DNA of 59,388 bases from Planctomycetota bacterium (GTDB lineage: Bacteria > Planctomycetota > UBA8742 > UBA2392): positions 1 through 59,388 of the forward strand of contig JADLFN010000041.1 of assembly GCA_020845475.1 (NCBI GenBank), in the 5' to 3' direction. Positions 17,209-25,953 of this stretch are shown here, piece by piece. The notes beneath the pieces were generated by a model. That model was not told the origin of the DNA. It ran no database searches and saw nothing but the letters and a program-made list of their open reading frames with translations. Numbering within the stretch: the first letter of the stretch is position 1; the number at the start of each line of letters is the position of its first letter. The translations under genes were made by a program, and so were the position numbers.

Positions 17209-17796
17209 ATGGCCCTGCGCTTTATTGTCGCGATCACCGGCGCCTCGGGCATTCAATACGCCCAGCGCCTGTTGCGTGAACTTGCGCGCCACGACACGCA
17301 CGTCGTTTTCAGCGACGCGGCTTTCGAAGTCTGGCGCGCGGAGCTCGATGTGCCGTGCAAGCCTGAGAAGCCGGATCTCGCGGCGTTCTGCGGCGCCGAA
17401 GGTGCGACGTTCAAGCTTCACAGCAACAAACAGATAGGCGCGCGCATTGCCTCGGGCAGCTTTCGCCACGACGGCATGGTCATTGTGCCCTGCACCATGG
17501 CCACGCTGGGCCGCGTCGCGAACGGGGCGGGCGAAGGCCTGATCGAGCGCGCCGCCGAAGTGACGCTCAAGGAGCGGCGCAAACTGCTGGTCGTGCCGCG
17601 CGAAACGCCCTATTCGCTGATTGCGCTGCGCAACATGGTGGCGCTGACGGAAGCGGGCGCGACCATGATCGACGCCAACCCCGGCTTTTATTCGCGGCCC
17701 AAGAGCGTGGACGATCTCGTGGATTTCGTGGTCGCGCGCGTCCTTGACCATCTCGGCGTCGAGCACAAACTCGGCAAGCGCTGGGGCGAGAAGTGA
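17209..17796 (+). CDS. ubiX: Flavin prenyltransferase UbiX
   Basis: UbiX joins dimethylallyl phosphate to reduced FMN to make the prenylated flavin used by UbiD-type decarboxylases, for example in ubiquinone or menaquinone synthesis. The 195-residue product shows the flavoprotein GASG motif at 11-14, a conserved VPCTMATLGRVANG segment and RETPYSLIALRNM with the conserved catalytic-region Arg/Glu. The length is typical. No ubiD gene is in the window. It follows the third GT-C-like gene by eight bases with AGGAACGG as ribosome binding site, and its stop overlaps the GTG start of the TPR gene, so it lies inside an operon. Confidence 0.93.
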   Translation: MALRFIVAITGASGIQYAQRLLRELARHDTHVVFSDAAFEVWRAELDVPCKPEKPDLAAFCGAEGATFKLHSNKQIGARIASGSFRHDGMVIVPCTMATLGRVANGAGEGLIERAAEVTLKERRKLLVVPRETPYSLIALRNMVALTEAGATMIDANPGFYSRPKSVDDLVDFVVARVLDHLGVEHKLGKRWGEK

Positions 17797-19217
17797 ACGC
17801 TGAAGACGCCTATCTTTTCCGCCACGCCTTGCTCAGGGATGCCGCCTATCAGTTGCAGCTTCCCAGTAAGCGCGCGAAGCTGCATGCGCTGGCCTTCGAA
17901 CTGATCGAGGCATTGCACGGCGGCCGCGCGCCCGAGCCCCCGCCGCTGGACGCTGTTGACCCGCCCAAGTTCCAGCCGCACCCCACAGACGCCGTGGCCT
18001 TTGAACTCGCCGAACACGCGCGGCTTGCGCTGGCTGAAAGGGGCGCAACGCGCGCAGCGCTCAAGGATATGCGCGCACTTTATCTCCGAAGGGCCGCCGA
18101 GCATGCCGAGCGGCAGTATCGCTATCCTTCTGCAGCCGAACACTGGCTGGCCCTTTCCGAAATCACGAAGGGCGTGGTCCAGGCCGAATGCCAGAGGCGC
18201 TGCGGTGTTGCACTATACCGGGTCGCAAAGCTGACGCCGGCCAGAGCGTGCAACAAGAACGCCTTGCGGGCATTTCGCACTCTGGGGCACACCCGCTCCG
18301 AGGGCCTGGCACTGACCAATCTGTCCGCGATCTGCAAGTTGAGGGGGCAGGTCAAGCGTGCGGAGCTGCTTCTCAGGCGCGCGTTGGTCATCCACGAGAA
18401 GGACGGCAGTCCCATCGATATTGCTTCGGAGAAGTCAAATCTGGCCAACATATGCCTCGAAACCGGCCGTCTTGATGAAGCGGAGCGCCTGTTTCGGCAG
18501 GCGCTTGATCTGCTGCGCGGCCAGGGTTGGCCGGAGACCGAAACCGTCGCGCGTTCCGGCCTCGGCAATGTCTTCATGTACACCGGCAGGTTGAGTGAAG
18601 CGCTGGAGATCCACCGGCAGGCCCTCGCGGCTCACCGCGACGAGGGCAACAGGCGTTACGAAGCTGTTGCTCTTGGGAACACTGCAACAGTGCTGAGTGC
18701 AATGGGACGTCATGCGGAAGCACTCAAGCAGGACGAGGCAGCTGTAGCCGCTGCGAATGCTGTCGGATTCAGCGCTTTCGCCGGTGTCGCATTGTGCAAT
18801 CTTGGTGTGGCGTTGGTCGGTGTTGGTCGTCTGAAGGATGGGCAAGCGGCTTATGAGCATGCTCTGCAAATCAATTGTGAAAACGGCAATCGCCGCTTGG
18901 AAGGCATTGTCCGCGGAAACCTTGGGGCGCTACACCGTCAGATCGGCAACCTGGAACTGGCGGATTCGTTGATGGCCAAGGCGCTGGAAATCGCTCATGC
19001 CGTCCAAGACCGCCGATCGGTGGGTATCTACCTGTGTGAGCGTGCGTTCATCAAGATTGCGGGCCGACAACTGGAAGGGGCGCGTCGTGATTGGCGCGAC
19101 GGCATGGCGGCGCTCAAAGTTCTCAAAGCAACCCGGGAACTGGAGGAAAAAGCGGCCATCATGCGCGAGGCCTGCGCCAAGGCGGGAGTGCCGCCCTTTG
19201 ACGAGGACGTTGGCTAG
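17793..19217 (+). CDS. TPR protein that begins at a STAND-ATPase tail motif
   Basis: The GTG start at 17793 overlaps the stop of ubiX (GTGA). The 474-residue product starts with AYLFRHALLRDAAYQLQLP, the winged-helix tail that normally follows the NTPase domain in STAND/AfsR-type regulators and in the predicted ATPases fused to adenylate cyclases. No NTPase domain precedes it here. From about residue 130 onward there are repeated TPR units (for example AERLFRQALDLLRGQG, EALEIHRQALAAHRDEG, EALKQDEAAVAAANAVG). I infer a cytoplasmic scaffold or regulator that has kept only the TPR arm of a STAND protein. A close paralogue lies 119 bases downstream. Confidence 0.7.
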   Translation: MNAEDAYLFRHALLRDAAYQLQLPSKRAKLHALAFELIEALHGGRAPEPPPLDAVDPPKFQPHPTDAVAFELAEHARLALAERGATRAALKDMRALYLRRAAEHAERQYRYPSAAEHWLALSEITKGVVQAECQRRCGVALYRVAKLTPARACNKNALRAFRTLGHTRSEGLALTNLSAICKLRGQVKRAELLLRRALVIHEKDGSPIDIASEKSNLANICLETGRLDEAERLFRQALDLLRGQGWPETETVARSGLGNVFMYTGRLSEALEIHRQALAAHRDEGNRRYEAVALGNTATVLSAMGRHAEALKQDEAAVAAANAVGFSAFAGVALCNLGVALVGVGRLKDGQAAYEHALQINCENGNRRLEGIVRGNLGALHRQIGNLELADSLMAKALEIAHAVQDRRSVGIYLCERAFIKIAGRQLEGARRDWRDGMAALKVLKATRELEEKAAIMREACAKAGVPPFDEDVG

Positions 19218-19336
19218 CGGCTGGTGACTGGACTTCGCGGGCAGCGACGCTCAATCCGCAGACAACCAGGCGACGACTCCCGACTGCCGACTCATAACAC
19301 TCGACTCTCGCCTTCGGGCATTCGACAATCGGCGCC
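19218..19336. repeat. Intergenic short-word repeat (CGACT)
   Basis: The gap between the two TPR paralogues contains the word CGACT at 19274, 19281, 19288 and 19302, giving a 7-base period with one unit missing. It is flanked by related CGAC sequence. No gene, terminator or clear promoter is visible. Confidence 0.55.
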
Positions 19337-20971
19337 ATGTTCGCCGAACAGGCCTACCTCTTTCGCCACGCGCTGCTGCGCGATGCCGCCTACCAGCTCC
19401 AGCTTCCCGGCGAACGCGCGCGGCTTCACGCGCTGGCGATCGATATCTACGAGGAGTTGTTGCCCCACAATACCGCCGAGATCGCCCTGGAACTGGCGGA
19501 TCACGCCCATGCTGCGTCAGAAGCCCTGCCTGACGACGGTGCCCGCTGCGGATACGCCCAGCGGGAGCTGGGTTTTCTCAGCCGCGCCGGGCAGGTCGCC
19601 GAGCGCAGGTTTCGTTTCGCGGAGTGTGTCGAGATAGCGTCACGCCTGCTTGGCCATCCCGCAGTTACAACGGCCGGGCGAGCCGAGGCCCTGAGATTGC
19701 GCGGAACGGCGCGCTCCCGCGCCGACGATTGGCAGGCCGCCGAACACGACCTGATGGCCGCCCTGGAGATCAGCGAGCCCCTGGGACAACTGGACATACT
19801 GTTCAATCTGGGCAATCTGTTGCGTGGAACCAACCGATGCAAGCTGGCCGAAGACCGCTTTGCCCAAGCCCACGAGCTTGCGCTTCGCATTCGTCCGGAA
19901 AGCGTGCCTTCTGCCTTGGGCGGGCGCGCACTGTCGCTGGGCCTGCAGGGGCAACTGCCACGCGCCCTTGAGATGTTTAACGAGGCTCTCAAGCTGGAGC
20001 CTCCTTTGGCTGCGCGGGCGCGATTGCTCTCCAACCGCGCCAACCTGCTGCAAACCATGGGGCGCTGGAACGACTCGCTCTCCGACCTTGAGGAGTCCTT
20101 GAGAATCTGCCCGGCGCTGGGCGATCGCGATTTCGAGGGCGTCGTGCGAAGCGGTTTCGCCCTTGCTCTCAAGATGCTTGGCCGGTTGCAAGAGGCGAAG
20201 CCGGAGTACGAACGCGCAATTGAAATTGCATGCGTGACCGGCAACCGCAGAAATGAAGGCGTATCAAGAGGAAACCTCGGCGAGTTGCTAATGGACCAAG
20301 GCGAATTCTCTTCCGCCGAGGCTCAGTTGTTTGCCGCACTCGTCATTCATCGAGAAACGGGCAACCTCCGCTTCCAGGGCAATGTCCTGACTAGTCTGGG
20401 CACGCTTGCGTCGGTCCGCGGCGAACATGAACGCGCCTCCACTTGGTATGACGAGGCCGTCAGGATGCACCGTGCAAGCGGTAACAGCAGAGGCCTTGGC
20501 ATTGCCATGGGAAACGCATCCTATGTTGAACGTGACCGCGGCCGCCTGGCCACCGCCGTTGAGATGGCACGCGAGGCCGTCAAGATCCTGGAAACTGCCG
20601 GCGACCCTGCAAATCTGGCCATTGCAAGGGGCCACCTGGCCAGCCACCTGTGTCTTTCCGGTCAGCTTGCAGAGGCTCTTGCGGTGTTGCCGCTCATTGG
20701 CCGGTCGCTGCTGGATGCCGGGCTCACGGGCCTCTATTGTGAGTATGCCCTGATGCCAGAACTGCGCTGTGCGCTGGCTGGACGGGATCGCGCGGCCACA
20801 GCCGCCGTGCTCAACGAATTCAGGAAAAGCGACGAACCTCGTTGTTTGCGCAAAGCCCTTGAGTTGGCGGAGATGCCGGGCGAGAGCCTCGTCGCCGGCT
20901 TCTCACCAGATGAACTCACCGCCGCAACGCGGGCGGCTTGCGAGGAGATTAATCGCGGGCATCGTCCCTGA
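19337..20971 (+). CDS. TPR protein, second paralogue with STAND-ATPase tail motif
   Basis: The 544-residue product begins MFAEQAYLFRHALLRDAAYQLQLP, almost identical to the start of the preceding gene, then runs through about ten TPR-like helical pairs (for example LGNLLRGTNRCKLAEDRFAQ and NEGVSRGNLGELLMDQGEF). There is no NTPase, membrane segment or signal peptide. The ATG at 19337 has no strong ribosome binding site. Both paralogues open at exactly the same motif, so the head-less form looks like a stable gene family rather than a fresh truncation. A role in protein-protein interaction or signal integration is likely, and nothing more specific can be claimed. Confidence 0.7.
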   Translation: MFAEQAYLFRHALLRDAAYQLQLPGERARLHALAIDIYEELLPHNTAEIALELADHAHAASEALPDDGARCGYAQRELGFLSRAGQVAERRFRFAECVEIASRLLGHPAVTTAGRAEALRLRGTARSRADDWQAAEHDLMAALEISEPLGQLDILFNLGNLLRGTNRCKLAEDRFAQAHELALRIRPESVPSALGGRALSLGLQGQLPRALEMFNEALKLEPPLAARARLLSNRANLLQTMGRWNDSLSDLEESLRICPALGDRDFEGVVRSGFALALKMLGRLQEAKPEYERAIEIACVTGNRRNEGVSRGNLGELLMDQGEFSSAEAQLFAALVIHRETGNLRFQGNVLTSLGTLASVRGEHERASTWYDEAVRMHRASGNSRGLGIAMGNASYVERDRGRLATAVEMAREAVKILETAGDPANLAIARGHLASHLCLSGQLAEALAVLPLIGRSLLDAGLTGLYCEYALMPELRCALAGRDRAATAAVLNEFRKSDEPRCLRKALELAEMPGESLVAGFSPDELTAATRAACEEINRGHRP

Positions 20972-21066
20972 AACACAGGCTACGATTCCACCGTGGCAAT
21001 GCTGACGCTTTCCCCGTTGCCCGCCTGCTCTCGCCCGCTACGCTTCTTTCTCTTCTGGAGTCCACC

Positions 21067-21861
21067 ATGCGGCAACTGGCGATTATTGGCGGCGGGTTCA
21101 TGGGTGCGGCTTTGGCGCAGGGGCTCGTTGACGCCGGCTGGCGGCGCGAGAGCCTTGTCATTGCTGAAGTGCGCGAGGCGCGGCGCTTCTTCCTTATGGA
21201 AGAGCTCAAAGTTCCGTGCGTGCGCAGCGCGCGCGAGGCTGTGGCCGATGCGCCGACGGTGCTCTTTGCCGTCAAGCCGCAGGACTTTGCTTCGGCCATG
21301 GCCAACGTCGCGCCCGTATTCACGCGTGAAAAGCTGGCCATCTCCATCGCCGCTGGCGTGAAGATTGCGGCTATTGAAGCCGCGCTGGATTGCGCCGTGA
21401 TTCGCTGCATGCCCAACACGCCCGCCGCCATTGGCGCGGGCGCGACGGCGATCGCACGCGGCAAATACGCCAACGATTCGCACCTGATGACGGCGTTCAA
21501 TATCCTCAGCGCCGTCGGCAAAACCATCATCGTTGACGAATCGCAGATGGACGCTGTCACGGCCGTGAGCGGCACCGGCCCCGCCTATGTTTTCTATCTC
21601 GCCGAAGCTCTGATCGACGCGGCTATGGCCGAGGGGCTTTCGCGCGAGCAGGCCTACGCGCTGACCTACCAGACGTTCGTGGGTGCGGCGCAACTGCTGC
21701 AGCACGACCCCGCCGGGCCGGAGGAACTGCGCAAGCGCGTGACCAGCCCCAACGGCACCACCCACGCCGCGATCACGCATTTGCAGTCCAGGGGTTGGGC
21801 GGAAACGTTCAAAGAAGCCGTGCACAAGGCCCGCACCCGCAGCGAAGAGCTGGGCAAGTAG
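21067..21861 (+). CDS. proC: Pyrroline-5-carboxylate reductase
   Basis: ProC reduces 1-pyrroline-5-carboxylate to L-proline with NAD(P)H, the last step of proline synthesis. The 264-residue product has the Rossmann motif IGGGFMGAALAQG at the N-terminus, VKPQDF, the central RCMPNTPAAIGAG segment and the dimerisation domain signature AVSGTGPAYVFYLAEALIDAA. The C-terminal TSPNGTTHAAI motif is present. The length is typical. A GGAGT ribosome binding site precedes the ATG at 21067. Arginase lies about 1.1 kb downstream, so arginine-to-proline metabolism may be linked, although the genes are not tightly spaced. Confidence 0.95.
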   Translation: MRQLAIIGGGFMGAALAQGLVDAGWRRESLVIAEVREARRFFLMEELKVPCVRSAREAVADAPTVLFAVKPQDFASAMANVAPVFTREKLAISIAAGVKIAAIEAALDCAVIRCMPNTPAAIGAGATAIARGKYANDSHLMTAFNILSAVGKTIIVDESQMDAVTAVSGTGPAYVFYLAEALIDAAMAEGLSREQAYALTYQTFVGAAQLLQHDPAGPEELRKRVTSPNGTTHAAITHLQSRGWAETFKEAVHKARTRSEELGK

Positions 21862-21898
21862 CGCTTTTCCGGACGCCGGTGGGGTGCTCATCCGTTGA

Positions 21899-22804
21899 AT
21901 GTTCCCGGAGGGCGCTTTGCTCTGGTTTCGCTGGACGGTTCGCGTCGTGGTGGCGTCGGCTTTGGCTCTGGCGGGCGTCTATCTCTATTGGCCCTCGGGC
22001 GATGTTCACGACATCTCCGGCGAGCGTGCGCCGGCCACTGCTCCTTCTTTGCGCGTGATGACCTACAACGTGCGCGTGGCCACACCCGCCGATGGCGACA
22101 ACGACTGGCCCTATCGCAAAAACGCCGTGGCGCTGCTGATTCGCCACCATCAGCCGGACGTGTTTGGCTTGCAGGAGTGCTACTTCTCCATGGCGCGCGA
22201 CCTGGAGAAACTGCTGCCCGAGTATGACTGGTACGCGCGCGGCTCCTCTGACGGCAAAGAGGAGGGTGCCGCTAACCCGATCTTTTACCGCACGTCGCGC
22301 CTGACGCTTGTTGACCAGCGCACGCTCTGGTTCTCGGACACGCCCGACGTGCCTTCGCAGGGCTGGGGTGCGCAGTTCCCGCGCGTGGCCACATTCGTGA
22401 AGCTGCGCGACACGGGCGGCGAGGTCTGGCAATTCGCCAACCTGCACCTCGATCACCGCGGTGAGAACAGCAAGCGCAACAGCGCGCAACTTGTGGCCGA
22501 ACAATTGAAGGGCCAAAAGCTCGCCGTGGTGCTGGGCGATTTCAACAGCCGCATTGGCGGAGAAGCCGCGTCGGTGCTGGTGCAGTCTGGTTTCCTCGAC
22601 GCGCAGGGGGCAAGCAAGACCGGGCACACGGGCACGGAGAACACGTTTAACGGGTTTCGGCGCAACTGGGTGCGCTTTTGGAAAATCGACCACATCCTGG
22701 TCTCGCCGGACGTGGCGGTGGAAAGCCACGAAATCCCGGCGCAAACGGTGGAAGGCCGCATCCCGTCGGATCATTTCCCTGTTCTCGCGCGCCTGGGTCC
22801 GTGA
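21899..22804 (+). CDS. Membrane-anchored endonuclease/exonuclease/phosphatase-fold protein
   Basis: The 301-residue product has an N-terminal membrane anchor (about 7-27) and then an EEP-fold hydrolase domain: MTYNVRV, the metal-binding Glu in FGLQECYFS, NLHLDHRG, LGDFNSRIGG, and the C-terminal IDHILVSPD and SDHFPV motifs. All metal and catalytic motifs (Asn, Glu, Asp-Asn, Asp-His) can be seen. The family includes sugar-phosphate, sphingomyelin and nucleic-acid phosphodiesterases, so the substrate cannot be named. It is probably anchored in the inner membrane with the catalytic domain outside. It follows proC by 37 bases on the same strand. Confidence 0.85.
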   Translation: MFPEGALLWFRWTVRVVVASALALAGVYLYWPSGDVHDISGERAPATAPSLRVMTYNVRVATPADGDNDWPYRKNAVALLIRHHQPDVFGLQECYFSMARDLEKLLPEYDWYARGSSDGKEEGAANPIFYRTSRLTLVDQRTLWFSDTPDVPSQGWGAQFPRVATFVKLRDTGGEVWQFANLHLDHRGENSKRNSAQLVAEQLKGQKLAVVLGDFNSRIGGEAASVLVQSGFLDAQGASKTGHTGTENTFNGFRRNWVRFWKIDHILVSPDVAVESHEIPAQTVEGRIPSDHFPVLARLGP

Positions 22805-22952
22805 TTGCAACCCGCGCTCTTCAAACGTGTTATGACGACATTAGGGGAGCATTGGCCCGGGATTACCGGACGCTGATCTCTGTAACCCGTTCCCTGACAA
22901 TGCGTTGTGCAATTCCGCATAACCATCGACAAGCGACGGGCTTTCAAGGACA

Positions 22953-23948
22953 ATGGCCGCCATGCCACGCGTAAGAACTGCCACGATCGACAAGGCCAAC
23001 ACGACTCCGCTAGTCCACATTATCGGCGTGCCCATGGATCACGGCGCCGGCCGACGTGGTGTGGGCATGGGGCCCAGCGCCCTGCGCATTGGCGGTTTGC
23101 ATGACAAGTTGAAAGCCGCCGGCCGCGAGTTTGAAGACCACGGCGACATCCTGATCCGCACGCCGGAGCGCTCACGCGCCACGGTAGAAGGAAAAGCCAA
23201 CAACCTGCCGATCGTGCTGCGCGCCTGCGACGCGCTCCATGAGCACGTTCAGCGCATAGTTATGAAAGACGGTTTTCCGCTGGTGATCGGCGGCGACCAC
23301 AGCATCAACATCGGCACCATGGCGGGCCTGGCCGTGGGCATCGCGGAAAAACACAAGAGCCGCAACAGCAAGAAGCAGGCGCGCGCTCATGAACTGGGCG
23401 TGATCTGGATTGACGCCCACGGCGACCTGAACACACCCGAGACTTCGCCCAGCGGCAACATCCACGGTATGCCGGTGGCGGTGGCGCTGGGAAAGGGGCC
23501 GCGCGCCTTGACACACCTGGGGGGACTCTCGCCCAAAGTGCAGCCCAATAATGTGGTGCTGGTGGGCCTGCGCGACCTCGACGTCGAAGAGAAGAAGGCA
23601 ATCTTGGATTCCGGCGTGCACGCGTTCACGATGCAGGACATCGACATGCGCGGCATGGCGGGCGTGATGCAGGAGGCGATTTCGCTCGCCACGCGCAACA
23701 CGCAATATCTGCACGTGAGCTTTGACATCGACAGTGTGGATCCGCGCATGGCGCCCGGCACGGGCACGACGGTGTTTGGCGGCCTCACGTACCGCGAAGC
23801 GCACCTGGCGCTGGAGATGGTGGCCGAGAGCGGAAAGCTGACGAGTTTTGAGATGGTTGAGGTCAACCCGATCCTCGACAACTACAACATGACGGGCGAA
23901 CTGGCCTGCGGCCTGATTGCCAGCGCGCTGGGCAAGCGCATCCTTTAG
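22953..23948 (+). CDS. rocF: Arginase (ureohydrolase family)
   Basis: Arginase hydrolyses L-arginine to ornithine and urea with a dinuclear manganese centre. The 331-residue product shows the ureohydrolase metal motifs GGDHS, DAHGDLN and SFDIDSVDPRMAPGTGT, with the substrate-pocket region SPSGNIHGMPVA characteristic of arginases rather than agmatinases. The start may be the ATG at 22953 or the one at 22962; AAGGA at 22946-22950 fits the second better by spacing. It is the last gene before the dnaA upstream region, and its stop codon lies one base before the first CTTGAC palindrome. Confidence 0.92.
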   Translation: MAAMPRVRTATIDKANTTPLVHIIGVPMDHGAGRRGVGMGPSALRIGGLHDKLKAAGREFEDHGDILIRTPERSRATVEGKANNLPIVLRACDALHEHVQRIVMKDGFPLVIGGDHSINIGTMAGLAVGIAEKHKSRNSKKQARAHELGVIWIDAHGDLNTPETSPSGNIHGMPVAVALGKGPRALTHLGGLSPKVQPNNVVLVGLRDLDVEEKKAILDSGVHAFTMQDIDMRGMAGVMQEAISLATRNTQYLHVSFDIDSVDPRMAPGTGTTVFGGLTYREAHLALEMVAESGKLTSFEMVEVNPILDNYNMTGELACGLIASALGKRIL

Positions 23949-23949
23949 T

Positions 23950-24027
23950 CTTGACGTGTCAAGCTTGCGCGCCGCGCGCGTTCTTGACAAGTCAAGCAAA
24001 GCCTTGACACAACCTTGACAGGTCAAG
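23950..24027. promoter_or_regulatory. Array of three CTTGAC-NN-GTCAAG palindromes
   Basis: Three 14-base palindromes lie at 23950-23963 (spacer GT), 23983-23996 (spacer AA) and 24014-24027 (spacer AG). One extra half-site CTTGAC lies at 24003-24008. The centres of the full sites are 33 and 31 bases apart, about three DNA turns, so a protein bound to all three would sit on one face of the helix. The first site starts two bases after the stop of rocF. The sites look like operators for a dimeric DNA-binding protein; the protein is unknown. Confidence 0.75.
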
Positions 24028-24316
24028 CCGGCCGCTTTCGGCATGGCGCAACAACTGACACACCCCCCGCGCCCTGGAACCCGCTTGCCATCGAAAGTTG
24101 CGGCCCATGGCACCCTGGCCCGCTTTTGTGAGTTTACTGTCTTACGGCGCGCGATTCAGGTCTTGCCGGTGCGTGAGTCGATCGCGCGCGCCGACGCAAG
24201 TCATGCAAATGAAGCAGTTTGGAGCCGGTTTTCCTGCCGCCTTCCACCGCTTTCGGCCTGTCGGTTGCGGCAATTTTCAAATTTCTTAACTGACGTGTTC
24301 ACTAGGAGTTGGGCGC

Positions 24317-24347
24317 TTACTGACACCTTATCTAGGCGTGTCAGTAA
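24317..24347. promoter_or_regulatory. Perfect inverted repeat upstream of dnaA
   Basis: The arms TTACTGACAC (24317-24326) and GTGTCAGTAA (24338-24347) are exact reverse complements around an 11-base loop. There is no T-tract, so it is not a simple terminator. The core ACTGAC also occurs at 24054 and 24289. It could be a protein-binding site for control of dnaA or initiation. Confidence 0.65.
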
Positions 24348-24600
24348 ACTTCGCGCATTGACCCGTCCTTCTTCATTGCTATCTGTGTTCGCACTTACGC
24401 AGTTGTTTGGCTTCGGGGCGCGGTTGCTGCACTGCCTTACAAACCGTGACTCGTCATTTCTGACCTTGAACCGGCCGGCTTTGCCTGCCGGCTGTGAATT
24501 CTGTTTGCCGTGCGCTTTGCCGGCCTCATGACCGGCGGGATGGGTCGTGCCGCGACAGCCGAACCGGCGCGAACGACCTCGCACACACCCGGAGATTTCA

Positions 24601-25953
24601 ATGAATGAACCCAGCCGCGATGTGTTGAGCCTCTGGCCCGCCATCGAGGAACTCGCCCTGACCCGGGCGCGCGGCTTGCCCGTGGCCGAACTGCTTCGCG
24701 GCGCCAAGGCGCTGGCCTATGATTCCGGCAGCGAGACGCTCAAGCTGGCCGTGGAGACTCAACAGCTCGACAGCACGGCGACGGAAACAATCCGCTCGTG
24801 CGTAGGCAAGGCCTGCTTTCAGGTGCTGGGCTTCTCGCCGCACCTGGATGTTCAGACGAGCACGTCCTCGCGGCCCGCGCCGCGCCAGCCCGAGCCGATC
24901 AAGCAGGCGCCGGGCATGTTCATGACGCGCTCGCGCCTGCCGGCCACGGCCGATTTTGAGCACTTTGTGGTCGGACCCTCGAACCAGCTTGCCTTTGCGG
25001 CCAGCAAAGCCGTCGCCGAGAACCCGGGCAAGACCTACAACCCGCTCTTCCTTCATGGAAGCGTGGGCCTGGGCAAGACTCACCTGTTGCAGGCGATCTG
25101 CCGCAAGCTGCTGACGAACATGCAGAAGGTGCGTTTCATCTCCTGTGAAGAGTTCGTCAACCAGTTTGTGCAGGCACTCAAGGCCGGAAACGTGGACAGC
25201 CTGCGCAACGAGCTGCGCGATGCCGACGCCCTGATCATCGACGACATCCATTTCCTCGCGGGCAAGGAACAGACGCAGGAAGAGTTCTTCCATACATTCA
25301 ACCACCTCTATCAGCTGGGCAAGCAGATTGTGCTCTCGAGCGATTCGCTGCCGCGCGACATTCCCCGCCTGGAAGACCGCCTGATTTCACGCTTCCACTG
25401 GGGACTGGCAGTGAAAATTGAGGCGCCCTGCACTGAAACCCGCATGGCCATCGTGCGCAACAAGGCCGAACTGCGCGGCGTGGAACTTCCCAATGATGTT
25501 GTGACCTTCCTGGCCGAGAACATCACCACCAACGTGCGCGAGCTTGAAGGCGCGGTAGTGCAAATCTCCGCGCTCTCGGGCATGACCGGCAAGCCCGTGA
25601 CGCTGGCCCTGGCGCAGGAAGCGCTCAAACACCTGATCAAGTCGCGCCCCACGCCCTCGCGCGTCGCCGCCGAAGACATCATTGAACTTGTGTGCAACCA
25701 TTACGCCGTGCGCCTCAATGATCTGCTCTCGCAGCGGCGTACCAAGAACCTCGCGTTCCCGCGCCACGTGGCCATGTACCTGACCAAAGAGCTTACTCAG
25801 CTTACACTGAGCGAAATCGGCCACTTCTTTGGCGGTCGAGACCACAGCACCGTGCTGCACGCCATCAACAAGATCAAGAGCAAGCGCCTCAAGGAAAACG
25901 ACCTGCGCGCCGAACTCGAACGCTTCGAGCAGCAACTGCGCCGTCCGGCATGA
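24601..25953 (+). CDS. dnaA: Chromosomal replication initiator DnaA
   Basis: DnaA binds origin boxes and opens the duplex to start replication. The 450-residue product starts at 24601, six bases after a GGAG ribosome binding site; the open frame continues 18 codons upstream but without such a site. A short domain I (about 1-80) and a brief linker precede the AAA+ domain with Walker A GSVGLGKT (153-160) and Walker B LIIDDIHFL (Asp214/215). Domain IV ends with the DnaA signature GGRDHSTVLHAINKI at about 411-425. Length and motifs are normal. A strong intrinsic terminator follows, so dnaN is probably transcribed from its own promoter. Confidence 0.98.
   Translation: MNEPSRDVLSLWPAIEELALTRARGLPVAELLRGAKALAYDSGSETLKLAVETQQLDSTATETIRSCVGKACFQVLGFSPHLDVQTSTSSRPAPRQPEPIKQAPGMFMTRSRLPATADFEHFVVGPSNQLAFAASKAVAENPGKTYNPLFLHGSVGLGKTHLLQAICRKLLTNMQKVRFISCEEFVNQFVQALKAGNVDSLRNELRDADALIIDDIHFLAGKEQTQEEFFHTFNHLYQLGKQIVLSSDSLPRDIPRLEDRLISRFHWGLAVKIEAPCTETRMAIVRNKAELRGVELPNDVVTFLAENITTNVRELEGAVVQISALSGMTGKPVTLALAQEALKHLIKSRPTPSRVAAEDIIELVCNHYAVRLNDLLSQRRTKNLAFPRHVAMYLTKELTQLTLSEIGHFFGGRDHSTVLHAINKIKSKRLKENDLRAELERFEQQLRRPA

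Larger units (their letters stand above)
23949..24600. other. Putative origin/dnaA control region
   Basis: This 652-base gap between rocF and dnaA has no convincing gene. It contains three CTTGAC-NN-GTCAAG palindromes in its first 80 bases, a perfect 10-base inverted repeat at 24317-24347, several copies of ACTGAC, and a short AT-rich run near 24270-24290. This layout fits a replication origin or a heavily controlled dnaA promoter. I could not find a good match to the DnaA box TTATCCACA by eye, so origin function is an inference from gene context. Confidence 0.5.

Noticed and set aside
24358..24385. TTGACC with TATCTG as a dnaA promoter
   Set aside because: The -10 match is poor and the spacing 16 bases; too weak to list as a feature.
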